Below the pieces are notes generated by a model. It made no database searches. It saw nothing but the letters and a program-made list of their open reading frames with translations, and was not told where the DNA came from. Shown here one piece after another: positions 17,347-25,662 of a DNA stretch of 64,000 nt. A program made the translations under genes and the position numbers. This DNA is from Hymenobacter sp. BT18 (GTDB taxonomy: Bacteria > Bacteroidota > Bacteroidia > Cytophagales > Hymenobacteraceae), in NCBI RefSeq assembly GCF_012273015.1, contig NZ_CP050954.1, forward strand, positions 62,001-126,000, written 5' to 3'. The first letter of the stretch is position 1; each line of letters starts with the position of its first letter.

Positions 17347-17817
17347 GCCAAGAATTTCAGCCGCACGCAGAAGGTATTTATGGGGGATGCCGGTTCCCTG
17401 TTCCTGGGCTTCATCCTGGTCATGTCGTCGCTGTCCATGATTCATTCTGCCCAGGGCACGGCCAATAGCAAGACCGTGCTGGCTATTGTTCTTGGCGTGC
17501 TGGCCCTGCCTGTCATCGACTCGTTGCGGGTGTACCGGCGCCGGATCAAGCGCGGGTCGAGTCCCCTGCTGGCCGACCGGTCTCACTTTCATCACCTGGT
17601 GCTGCAACTTGGGCTCCAACACCGAGCTTCCAGTATGCTAATTGTGGCCATCACCAGTTGCCTGATCCTGTTCAGCCTGGTCTTCGGCAGCCTGTTCGGC
17701 ATAACTGTTTCCCTGCTCGTTATTGTGTTGTTTTTTTCCCTGGCAACCAAGCTGCTTGTTTTAAACAGTGAGGTGGGTTTCTGGCGAGAAAAGATCAAAC
17801 AACTGGAAATCAGATGA
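17347..17817 (+). pseudogene. N-terminally truncated WecA/MraY-family (GT4) glycosyl-1-phosphate transferase
   Basis: The frame is open from codon 17347 (AKNFSRTQKVFMGDAGS...) directly after an in-frame TAG. It carries the family's C-terminal signatures: the Mg-binding MGDAGSLFLGF block, SLRVYRRRIKRG and the histidine block ADRSHFHHLVLQLG. Two to three membrane segments follow. Full-length members need about 200 more N-terminal residues, including the catalytic D-D motif, which are absent. An ATG at 17380 would give a 145-residue peptide without a complete active site. Intact enzymes transfer sugar phosphates to undecaprenyl phosphate. The break lies within about 20 bp of the end of the accC fragment. 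Confidence 0.85.
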
Positions 17818-18004
17818 GCGGACAGGTGCCACCGGAAGCATCCTGTGCAGTACACTCCCGTTGCCTGACCGGCGCCGGCATTACGAAGTTCAGCCCGCGT
17901 CCCTGTCAGCCAGAAACGGGGCAGCCAGCGGGCACCGCGCCGCTCCTCCGGCTGTAGCTACCAAGTGCTGCTGGGCGGGCGCTTTCCCAAGCCGGCGGCG
18001 CGGC

Positions 18005-19612
18005 CTAAGGCTTGGTGACGGTGAGGTGGCGGAAAGTGGCCGTACTCTTATCGGCAAATATGCCCCAGGAAGTGCGCGGGGCCTTGTAGATGCGCGACGA
18101 CAGGGCCGCAACACCGTTTAGGTACACCACCACCACCGAATTTTCCTGCACGATGTCCACGGTGTAGTCGGTATTGGGCTGCAGCGGAAACGGCACGTCG
18201 GCCACGGCGGAAGTGCCCGGGGCAAGGCTGTTTCGGTTGGTGCGGTCGAAGCTGAAGCGGTTCTGGCTGGGTACGAAGCGCAGGCTGTAAAACTCGTTGG
18301 TGCCGTCGCAGGCGCCCAGCATAAAGCCAAAGTCGTTGGCCGCGTCGGTGTAGGAGACGGTGGCGCTGATCTTGTAGCGCGTCAGGTTCAGGGGCTTGAA
18401 CAGCACGTGGGCCAGCGGGCCGGTGGCGGGGCCGGCCAGTACGTAGGTGCTGGAATCGGGGCGGCTGGCGGTAGCGGTGCGGCTCACGCGCACCAGCGGC
18501 TCGGTTTGGGCTTCGAGGTAAGTCCTGAGGGCGGGAACCAGCTGCACGGTCAGGTCACCATTGGCGGTTTGCACCAGCTCGTGCGTGACCAGGTTGCCCC
18601 CCCACCACCAGCTGCCGCCATCCTGGTGGTTCTGGTAGCGGTTTACCCAGCCGATAAGGTAGTGCTTGCCCGTGGTAGTGTTGTTCAGCACTTTGGCCGC
18701 GTACAGGCCGCTGCCATCTACTCGCTCGGCGCCGGCAGGCGGGCTCCAAGGGCCGCTGGGCGAGAGGCTTTTGCGGTAGTAGAAGTTACGCGTAGTGATG
18801 TCGGAAAACGTGAGGTAGTAGGTGCTACCGATATTGAACAGCTGCGGGCATTCCAGCATCACGCAGCTGCTGGCCCCGCCGTCGTAGAGGATGCCCTGGT
18901 AGCTCCAAGTCAGCAAATCGGCCGACGTGTACTTTATGACCACGCCCCGGTTGTGCTGGCGGGCGGCTACCAGCATGTCATACTGCTTGGTTTCGTCGTT
19001 GAGGTACACGTACGGGTCGCGGAAGTTGTCATTCTCGTCGAAGCCCTGGCCCTTGGGCACGTAGAGCGTGGTGAAGGCCGGGTTCTTGGTGAACTTCTGG
19101 GCCGGACCGGGCGCGGTAGCCAGCATAATGCCCTCTTTGCGGTGGCCGCAGTTGGCGGCGTTGGGGTTGTGCCCGGTGTAAAAGGCGTAGTACGTGCCGC
19201 CCAGCTCCTGCACACTGCCCGTCCCGATGGCGCGGTCCTGGGCGCAGTCGCCGGAGGCGGAGGCCAGCAGCTCCCCGGCCGGCAGCTCGGTGTACTGCCG
19301 GAAGTCGGCGGTCTGAAAGCCGTACCAGGGGTGGCGCTGGTTGGTAGCATCGTTCCACACGTCCTTCAGGTAGTAGATGTACATGGAGCCCGAAGCCGCA
19401 TCGAAGTAAGGCATCACGTCGCCCACGCCGGCCCCATCGCCCACCTTCGGGAAGATGCTGTAGTCGCTGCGCTCAGCCCCCGGGGTGCACACCAGGTTTT
19501 TACTGGGGTCGGTAACGGGTGGCTGGGGCTTAGCCGGGTCTTTTTCCTGGCAGGCCGACAACAGCAGCCCGGCGGCCAGGAATACCCGGCCAGGCAAGTG
19601 AGAAGACGTCAT
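18005..19612 (-). CDS. GH32-like secreted lipoprotein (fructan-active candidate)
   Basis: 535 residues from ATG 19612. A lipoprotein signal ends in LLLSAC (C21). The body has a five-bladed-propeller pattern with GH32/GH43-type motifs: VGDVMP with D65 as the possible nucleophile position, NFRDP with D199, and LECPQLF with E254 as the likely acid/base. The C-terminal ~180 residues form a beta-sandwich with VVVYLNGVAALSSRIY. It lacks the standard WMNDPNG motif, so it belongs to a divergent branch and may act on an unusual fructan or may only bind. It follows the classical GH32 gene by 46 bp in the same operon and would sit on the cell surface or in the periplasm. Confidence 0.85.
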   Translation of the reverse strand: MTSSHLPGRVFLAAGLLLSACQEKDPAKPQPPVTDPSKNLVCTPGAERSDYSIFPKVGDGAGVGDVMPYFDAASGSMYIYYLKDVWNDATNQRHPWYGFQTADFRQYTELPAGELLASASGDCAQDRAIGTGSVQELGGTYYAFYTGHNPNAANCGHRKEGIMLATAPGPAQKFTKNPAFTTLYVPKGQGFDENDNFRDPYVYLNDETKQYDMLVAARQHNRGVVIKYTSADLLTWSYQGILYDGGASSCVMLECPQLFNIGSTYYLTFSDITTRNFYYRKSLSPSGPWSPPAGAERVDGSGLYAAKVLNNTTTGKHYLIGWVNRYQNHQDGGSWWWGGNLVTHELVQTANGDLTVQLVPALRTYLEAQTEPLVRVSRTATASRPDSSTYVLAGPATGPLAHVLFKPLNLTRYKISATVSYTDAANDFGFMLGACDGTNEFYSLRFVPSQNRFSFDRTNRNSLAPGTSAVADVPFPLQPNTDYTVDIVQENSVVVVYLNGVAALSSRIYKAPRTSWGIFADKSTATFRHLTVTKP

Positions 19613-19658
19613 GAGTCGAAGAAGAAGTTGCGGGGGCAGCTGACTGGCCGTTAAGACG

Positions 19659-21182
19659 TTAGTTTGCTTTTTTGAGGGCCAGGGGAGCGTATGTAAGGGC
19701 ATCCACGGTGAAGCCACCGGGGGCGCGCAGAACTATTTTGCTGAAAGGCTGACTCAGGAAAAAAATGTCCGTCAGGGTGGTCAGCCCCCCATCAGCAAAC
19801 AGCTCCACCGACGCCGCATCGAACAGCAGCGTGAGGTCGGCACCAGGAGCGGTGGCCAGGCGCGGGCCCGAGTGGCGGCCGGGAAATTTGTCGCTGAACC
19901 CCGTAGCGCCGGCTTTGCTGCGGTCGATGTAGTACTGGTTCTGCTGCTTGTCGTAGCCAAGCAGCAGCTCTTCGCCTTGCTCGTTGGACAGCACCAGGGT
20001 CATATCCGTCAGCTGCTTGGTAGTGAGCCTAAGTTGGAACTGGGGCGTAAGGGCGGGCAGCTTCTCGGTCAGCGGCAGCTCGGGCTTCACCGTCAGCTTT
20101 TTCAGCGCTGTGGGCTTGGGCTGGAGCAGGCGGGCCATTTCCGTGGCCGGGCGCGAGGTCAGATAGGTTTCGGCGCCTACCTGCTGCAGCGCCAGCTCGC
20201 GCGGGGCCGTCATGGCGCTGCGCCAGGGGGCGGTGGGCACTTTTTCGGCGTATTCCCAGTTGCTCATCCAGCCCAGGAAGAGCTTGCGGGCCCCGGTGTT
20301 ACCCCACGTCACGCCGGCGTAGTTGTCCTTGCCCCAGTCAATCCATTTTTGGGTGGTAGTGGCGGGCACGAAGGTTTTGCCATCAAACTGCCCCACGAAG
20401 TACTGGGTGGCCGAGCCGCCGTTGGGCCCGCCGGGGTTGATGCTCACCAGCAGCACCCAGTGGGTTTTGCCGTTGAGGGTGAGCGGAAACAAATCGGGGC
20501 ATTCCCATACGCCGCCGTGGGCACCCAGCTTCTCGCCAAACTCGCTAAGCTTGGTCCAGCTTTTCAGGTCGGGCGAGCCGTAGAAGGTGATACGGTCCTT
20601 GGTGGCCAGTGTCATCACCCACTGCCGGGAGGCCTCGTGCCAGCTTACTTTGGGGTCGCGGAAGTCCTGGATGCCGGGGTTGGGCAGCACGGGGTTGCCG
20701 GCGTACTTCGTCCAGGTTTTGCCTTCGTCGAGGCTGTAAGCCAGGCTTTGGTACTGGTGGCGCCCGGTGCCTTTCTTTTCCTCGTCGGGGTTGTGATGGG
20801 TAAAAATAGCCACCAGCGCGTTTTTGCCGAAGCCGGCGGTATTGTTGGCGTCTACCACGGCGCTGCCGGAGAAGATCATGCCCAGCTTATCGGGGTAGAG
20901 GGCAATGGGCAGCTCCTGCCAGGTTACTAGGTCCCGGCTGGTGGCGTGGCCCCAGTGCATGGGTCCCCAGGTCAGGCCCTCGGGGTAGTGCTGGAAGAAC
21001 AGGTGGTAGGTGCCATTGAGGTACACCATGCCGTTGGGGTCGTTCATCCACATGCGGGCCGGCGAGAAGTGGTAGGCCGGGCGGTACTGGGGCGTGGCCG
21101 GTGGCGCGGGAGCGGCGGTTTGCGCCGGGGCCGCAGTGGCAATACTCAGGGCCGCAAGGGCCAGTAACAAGGGCTTGTTCAT
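19659..21182 (-). CDS. Glycoside hydrolase family 32 (levanase/inulinase/invertase type)
   Basis: 507 residues from ATG 21182 with a signal peptide (MNKPLLLALAALSIATAAPA). The three GH32 signatures are present: WMNDPNG with nucleophile D48, FRDP with transition-state D176, and WECPD with acid/base E227. A C-terminal beta-sandwich follows. The enzyme hydrolyses beta-fructosides (levan, inulin, sucrose) outside the cytoplasm, and the locus exports no competing function. Exo versus endo action cannot be read from sequence; no lipobox is seen, so it is likely periplasmic or secreted. Gene neighbours (fructokinase, sugar porter, SusCD) support fructan use. Confidence 0.95.
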   Translation of the reverse strand: MNKPLLLALAALSIATAAPAQTAAPAPPATPQYRPAYHFSPARMWMNDPNGMVYLNGTYHLFFQHYPEGLTWGPMHWGHATSRDLVTWQELPIALYPDKLGMIFSGSAVVDANNTAGFGKNALVAIFTHHNPDEEKKGTGRHQYQSLAYSLDEGKTWTKYAGNPVLPNPGIQDFRDPKVSWHEASRQWVMTLATKDRITFYGSPDLKSWTKLSEFGEKLGAHGGVWECPDLFPLTLNGKTHWVLLVSINPGGPNGGSATQYFVGQFDGKTFVPATTTQKWIDWGKDNYAGVTWGNTGARKLFLGWMSNWEYAEKVPTAPWRSAMTAPRELALQQVGAETYLTSRPATEMARLLQPKPTALKKLTVKPELPLTEKLPALTPQFQLRLTTKQLTDMTLVLSNEQGEELLLGYDKQQNQYYIDRSKAGATGFSDKFPGRHSGPRLATAPGADLTLLFDAASVELFADGGLTTLTDIFFLSQPFSKIVLRAPGGFTVDALTYAPLALKKAN

Positions 21183-21195
21183 GGGGTGGGTGAGG

Positions 21196-22110
21196 TTACA
21201 CCGGCTGTGCAGCCAGCAGGGCATGCACGTCGGTTTCCTGAAAGGTGGGCGTGGCGCCGGCGTGAGTGGCTACGAGTGCGCCGGTGGCGCAGGCGAAGCG
21301 CAGGGCCTCGCCGGGTTCCTGACCGGTTAGCAGGCCTTTCAGCAAAGCGGCCAGGAATGAGTCGCCGCTTCCGATGGTGTCCGTCACCGCTACCGGCACG
21401 CCGGGCGCCGAGTACAGCTGGTCGTTGGCCCAAAGCAGGGCTCCATCGGCACCTTTGGTGAGACACACGGCCTGCAACCCGAAACGGTCGGCTAGCCACT
21501 GTAGGGCAGTTGCCTCATCGGTTTCGGCGCTGAACCAGGCCATGAGTTCGGCGAGCTCGTGGTGGTTCAGCTTCACCATATCGGCTTTTTCGAGCAGGTA
21601 CCGCACCACCTCTTTGGTGTAGTGGGGGGGGCGCAGGTTCACGTCGAATACTTTAAAGCGGGCGTGCTCCAACAGGCGGTAGAGGGTTTCGCGGGTGCCG
21701 GCCTGGCGGGCAGCCAGGGAGCCGAACACGAACACCTCGGCCTGCTGCACCAAAGTTTCCAGCGCGGGCTCGTAGTGGATGTAGTCCCAGGCCACGGGCT
21801 GCACAATCTTGTAGGTGACTTCGTAGGCGTCGTCCACGTTGGCTTTTACCACGCCCGTGAGGTGGGAATGGCCGCGCTGCACGTAGTCGAGGCGCAGGTT
21901 TTTGCTTTCGATAAAGGCCAGCAGCTCGGTGCCCAGCTCATCGTCGCCCACGCGGCTGATCAGGTCGGCGGGCAGGCCCAGCTGGCGCAGGTGTACGGCC
22001 ACGTTGAAGGGGGCGCCGCCGGGCTGTTGGCCGGTGGGCAGCACGTCCCAGAGCACTTCGCCGAAGCAGGCGAAGGAAGGCGTTTCGAGGTTGGGAAGTC
22101 GGGAAGTCAT
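21196..22110 (-). CDS. Fructokinase-type carbohydrate kinase (PfkB family)
   Basis: 304 residues from ATG 22110; a TTG two codons earlier is possible. The N-terminal PfkB signature GGAPFNVAVHLRQLG and the C-terminal signature DTIGSGDSFLAALLKG with the catalytic Asp are intact. The cytoplasmic enzyme would phosphorylate fructose released by the GH32 enzymes. It lies 13 bp upstream of the GH32 gene, so it is probably translated from the same mRNA. Specificity for fructose is inferred from the locus. Confidence 0.93.
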   Translation of the reverse strand: MTSRLPNLETPSFACFGEVLWDVLPTGQQPGGAPFNVAVHLRQLGLPADLISRVGDDELGTELLAFIESKNLRLDYVQRGHSHLTGVVKANVDDAYEVTYKIVQPVAWDYIHYEPALETLVQQAEVFVFGSLAARQAGTRETLYRLLEHARFKVFDVNLRPPHYTKEVVRYLLEKADMVKLNHHELAELMAWFSAETDEATALQWLADRFGLQAVCLTKGADGALLWANDQLYSAPGVPVAVTDTIGSGDSFLAALLKGLLTGQEPGEALRFACATGALVATHAGATPTFQETDVHALLAAQPV

Positions 22111-22244
22111 CAGCAAAGGGCTTTGGACAAAATATCAAGGGTCAGCAGCGGTGAGGCCGCAGGCGCCCGCGTAAAAGTCGCCGCTACGTTCTTCGTGACG
22201 GTAGCTAAGGTTTCTACGGTCACTGCTGGCGGTCAATCGGCCAG

Positions 22245-23579
22245 TTAGTGCAGCACGAGGGTTTTCTCCACGTGTTCCAGAGAAGTGCCTTTGGTTTCGG
22301 GCATCAGGCGCCACACAAACAGCAGCTGGAGTACCATCATCGAGCAGAAGAAGGCGAAGGTGTTGCCGCCACCCAGCTTTTCGGCCAGGGACGGGAAGGT
22401 GAAAGCAATGAGGGCGGCCATCACCCAATGCGTGCTGGAACCCAGGGCTTGGCCTTTGGCGCGAACGGTGTTGGGAAAGATTTCGGAGATGAACACCCAG
22501 ATAACGGCTCCCTGCGAAAAGGCGAAAAAGGCAATGTACACGAACAGTAGCGCCGGCACGAGCAAGCCGCCCAGGGCCTGGAAGTTTTCGGTGTAGAATG
22601 TCCAGGCCACTAGCCCTAGCGTGGCAATGAGGCCAAACGAGCCGATGAACATAAGCTTGCGGCGGCCAAACTGGTCGATGACGCGGCGGGCCAGCAGGGT
22701 GAAGGCGAAGTTGACCAGGCCCAGCCCGGCCGAGGAGAGCAGGGCGGAGCTTTTGCCCAGGCCCGTCATTTCGAAGATGCGCGGGGCGTAGTAGATGATG
22801 GCGTTGATGCCGGACACTTGGTTAAACAAGGCAAACAGCACGGCCAGCATAACGGGCCCGCGGTGCTGGCGGGCAAACAACGACCGGCCGCCGGCAGCCT
22901 CGTCGGCCGCGTTGCTGGTGAGAATGTCGGTTACCAGCTGGTCGGCGCCGGCCGCGTCGATGCGGCGCAGCACGGCGCGTCCTTCTGCCACTCGGCCCTG
23001 ACCGAGCAGCCAGCGGGGACTTTCGGGCACCCGGAACAGTAGTAGGAAAAACGCCAGGGACGGTACCACCTGCACGCCCAGCATCCAGCGCCAGTCCTGC
23101 TCCCCCGCGCCCGTGAGTAGGTAGTTGGAGAGGTAGGCGGCCAGGATGCCGAATACGATATTGAACTGAAACATAGCCACCATCTGCCCGCGCCGGGAAG
23201 CCGGGGCTACCTCCGAAATGTAGAGCGGAGCCGTAACCGAGGAGGCCCCCACGCCCAGCCCGCCCAGGAAGCGGAACAGCATGAAAGCGTACCAGTTGGA
23301 GGTGAGGGCCGCCCCCAGCGCCGACACGAAGTAAAGCACGGCAATCCAGATCAGCGTCTGGCGGCGGCCCAGCTTGTCGGAAGGAATGCCGCCGAAGATG
23401 GCGCCGATAACCGTGCCGATGAGGGCCACGGCAATGGTGAAGCCATGCTCGCCGGCACTCAGGCCCCAGAGCTGCTGAATGGCTTTTTCGGCCCCGGAAA
23501 TAACGGCCGTGTCGAAGCCGAACAGAAAGCCGCCCAGCGCCACGACCAGGGACCAGAAGAAGACGTTATTGTTTTTCAC
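22245..23579 (-). CDS. MFS sugar porter (fructose importer candidate)
   Basis: About 444 residues using GTG 23579 (MKNNNVFFWSLVVALGGFLF), which fits the family N-terminus. An open frame runs up to 23747, but its extra 56 residues are Arg/Pro-rich and unlike a membrane protein start. Twelve membrane helices are visible with sugar-porter signatures: DKLGRRQ after TM2, PESPRWLLG, and the late PETKGTSLE. It probably brings fructose or short fructosides across the inner membrane for the fructokinase encoded 134 bp downstream. Confidence 0.92.
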   Translation of the reverse strand: MKNNNVFFWSLVVALGGFLFGFDTAVISGAEKAIQQLWGLSAGEHGFTIAVALIGTVIGAIFGGIPSDKLGRRQTLIWIAVLYFVSALGAALTSNWYAFMLFRFLGGLGVGASSVTAPLYISEVAPASRRGQMVAMFQFNIVFGILAAYLSNYLLTGAGEQDWRWMLGVQVVPSLAFFLLLFRVPESPRWLLGQGRVAEGRAVLRRIDAAGADQLVTDILTSNAADEAAGGRSLFARQHRGPVMLAVLFALFNQVSGINAIIYYAPRIFEMTGLGKSSALLSSAGLGLVNFAFTLLARRVIDQFGRRKLMFIGSFGLIATLGLVAWTFYTENFQALGGLLVPALLFVYIAFFAFSQGAVIWVFISEIFPNTVRAKGQALGSSTHWVMAALIAFTFPSLAEKLGGGNTFAFFCSMMVLQLLFVWRLMPETKGTSLEHVEKTLVLH

Positions 23580-23832
23580 GAGAATCAAAAATGCAGAAAG
23601 CAGTCGGCTCGGGGCCCGGCAGGGCTTTCTAGTGGATGGGAAGCTGTAAAAGAGCCGGTTATCTAAAAAAAACACCGAACCGGACCCAACTGGCGACATC
23701 ATGGCCATTGGTGGGCGACGAACATATTTTGCTCGTCGCCTGGGCACTGGCGGCAGGATGCTGGTCTATCCCCTTACCACCACCAGGGGGCCCGGTCCGA
23801 TGAATTTTTAGCGTGGCCGACGGGCCAGCCAG

Positions 23833-25548
23833 TTACCAGTTCGGGTTTTGCTTGTAGAGGCCCTTGCTGAAGTTGATTTGGTTGAGCGGGATGGGCAGGT
23901 ACTCGTCGCGGCCGCGCTGGAACTGGGCGTTCTGCAGGTACTGGCGGCGGGTTTTCTCCACGGTCAGGTAGGTGTTCAGGTAGTCGGCGGCAATGCCCCA
24001 GCGCACCAGGTCGAAAAAGCGCGAGCCTTCCATGGCAAACTCCAGGCGCCGCTCCCAGCGCAAGGCTTCGCGGGCATATTCCTGGCTCCACTGGTCGGCG
24101 GCGTACTCCCCAATGCGGTAGTTGGATACCGGCTGGCCGTTGATGTCCTTGAGCAGGGTGGTACTGGCGGCGGCCCGGCGGCGCAGCTCGTTGATGAGGG
24201 GCAGGGCCTCGGCCGGGCGGTTCAGCTCTATGAGTGCTTCGGCTTTCCAGAGCAGCACATCGGCGTAGCGGATGACGGCCCAGTTCTTGGTGCTGCTCAT
24301 GAAGGGCGGCAGCTTCTGAAAGCTCTGGTCCTTGGGGCCTACCAGTTCTTTCTGCGACATAAACTGGCCGTAGATATCGGGTACGCGCACCCAGCTGCGC
24401 TGAAACACGAAGGAAGGGTCATATTTCCAGGGGTGGGTAGGAATGGCCACGGTGTGGTCGAGGCGCGGGTCCACGGCGTTGGTCTGGAAGTCGGCCGGCT
24501 CGGTAAGGCTGGTGGTGTTGTAAGTGGTGAACAGCGGAAGGCCCTTGGCGTCGGTTTTGAAGGCGTTGACCAGGTTCTGGCTGGGCTGGTGGAACCCGCA
24601 GCAGCCAAACTCCGCGTTCATGGGGTAGTTGAGCTTGTTGCCCTGGTTGATGCGCCCGCGGGGGGTACCATCGTCCTTGGAAAACTGGATGGCAAACACC
24701 GACTCGCGCCCGTTGTCGAACTGCGACTGGAAGTTGTTGCCGAAATCGGGGGAGAGGCTGTGCTTGCCCGAGCCGATGACCTCATCGGTGAGGCGCACCA
24801 CTTCCTGCAGCTTGGCCTGGTCGAGGCTGGTCACCTGGTGGTTGTCGTCCTGCACGTAGGCCTGAAACAGGCGCGTCTTGGCCAGATACGCCTTGGCCGC
24901 TACCTGGCTGGCCCGACCTACCTCACCCTGCGAAGCGGGCAGGTTGTCCACCGCAAACTGGAAGTCGGCGGCAATCTTGTCCCAGAGCTGCTGGCTGCTC
25001 AAGTCCACGTTCGAAATCTTCTCGTAGTCACCCACGGGCACCGTTTCGTCGATGTAGGGCACGCGGTCAAACAACTCTTTCAGGATGAAGTAGAAGTGCC
25101 CGCGCAAAAAGCGCATCTCGCCCTGGCGGATGGCCTTGTTGGGCATGTCTACTTTGTTCAGGCGGTTAAGGGCTTCGTTGGCCCGGGAAATGCCCACGTA
25201 GAGGCGGAACCATACCTCGTCGGTGTTGCCGATGTCGGGGCGATTGAAGGTGAAGGTTTCGTAGAAGTGGAAGCCCTCAATGTCGCCGGTGCCCCCGCCG
25301 CCCTTGTAGGCGTCGCCGGAGCGCAGGTTGCCGTAGGGCCACAAGGAGCTGAAGGGCGCCGTGAAGCCGTCGTTGGCCAGGGCAGAGTAGGCGGCAATAA
25401 CCTGCTTTTCGGCCCCTTCGGGCGTGTTCAGGTTCTCGTCGCTCAGGGCCCCGCGCGGCGACAAGTCCAGAAAGTCCTTGTCGTTGCAGGAAGTGGCCGA
25501 TGCGGCCAGCAGGGCCGCCGTAAGGGTAAGTAGCTGTATCTTTTTCAT
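23833..25548 (-). CDS. SusD/RagB-family outer-membrane glycan-binding lipoprotein
   Basis: 571 residues. The signal peptide and lipobox end at C21 (LLAASATSCNDKD). Typical SusD features include the N-terminal LDLSPRGALSDENLNTPEGA, helical TPR-like pairs (RFLRGHFYFILKELF), and a C-terminal block ending NQINFSKGLYKQNPNW. SusD proteins sit as lids on SusC transporters and bind oligosaccharides at the surface. The gene directly follows SusC (111 bp gap), the standard pair order. Substrate, fructan, is inferred from the neighbouring GH32 genes. Confidence 0.96.
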   Translation of the reverse strand: MKKIQLLTLTAALLAASATSCNDKDFLDLSPRGALSDENLNTPEGAEKQVIAAYSALANDGFTAPFSSLWPYGNLRSGDAYKGGGGTGDIEGFHFYETFTFNRPDIGNTDEVWFRLYVGISRANEALNRLNKVDMPNKAIRQGEMRFLRGHFYFILKELFDRVPYIDETVPVGDYEKISNVDLSSQQLWDKIAADFQFAVDNLPASQGEVGRASQVAAKAYLAKTRLFQAYVQDDNHQVTSLDQAKLQEVVRLTDEVIGSGKHSLSPDFGNNFQSQFDNGRESVFAIQFSKDDGTPRGRINQGNKLNYPMNAEFGCCGFHQPSQNLVNAFKTDAKGLPLFTTYNTTSLTEPADFQTNAVDPRLDHTVAIPTHPWKYDPSFVFQRSWVRVPDIYGQFMSQKELVGPKDQSFQKLPPFMSSTKNWAVIRYADVLLWKAEALIELNRPAEALPLINELRRRAAASTTLLKDINGQPVSNYRIGEYAADQWSQEYAREALRWERRLEFAMEGSRFFDLVRWGIAADYLNTYLTVEKTRRQYLQNAQFQRGRDEYLPIPLNQINFSKGLYKQNPNW

Positions 25549-25568
25549 CGGGAAAAGCAGTTGTAGGG

Positions 25569-25662
25569 TAGAGCTTAGAACTGAGAGCTTAGAATTCTGG
25601 CAGATAACTCAAGCATCCCAGAGTCTCACTTCTAAGCTCTAAGCTCTAAGCTCTCAGTTCTA
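25569..25662. repeat. Inverted word repeat between susC and susD
   Basis: TAGAACTGAGAGCTTA (25576-25591) recurs exactly inverted at 25647-25662, and the AAGCTCT word is repeated in tandem in the right arm (25632-25655). The susC stop codon (25660-25662) lies inside the right arm. Confidence 0.75.

Noticed and set aside
17380-17817. The GT4 fragment as a functional short gene from ATG 17380
   Set aside because: It lacks the catalytic N-terminal half of WecA/MraY enzymes, and family similarity extends upstream of that ATG to an in-frame stop, so it is a remnant.
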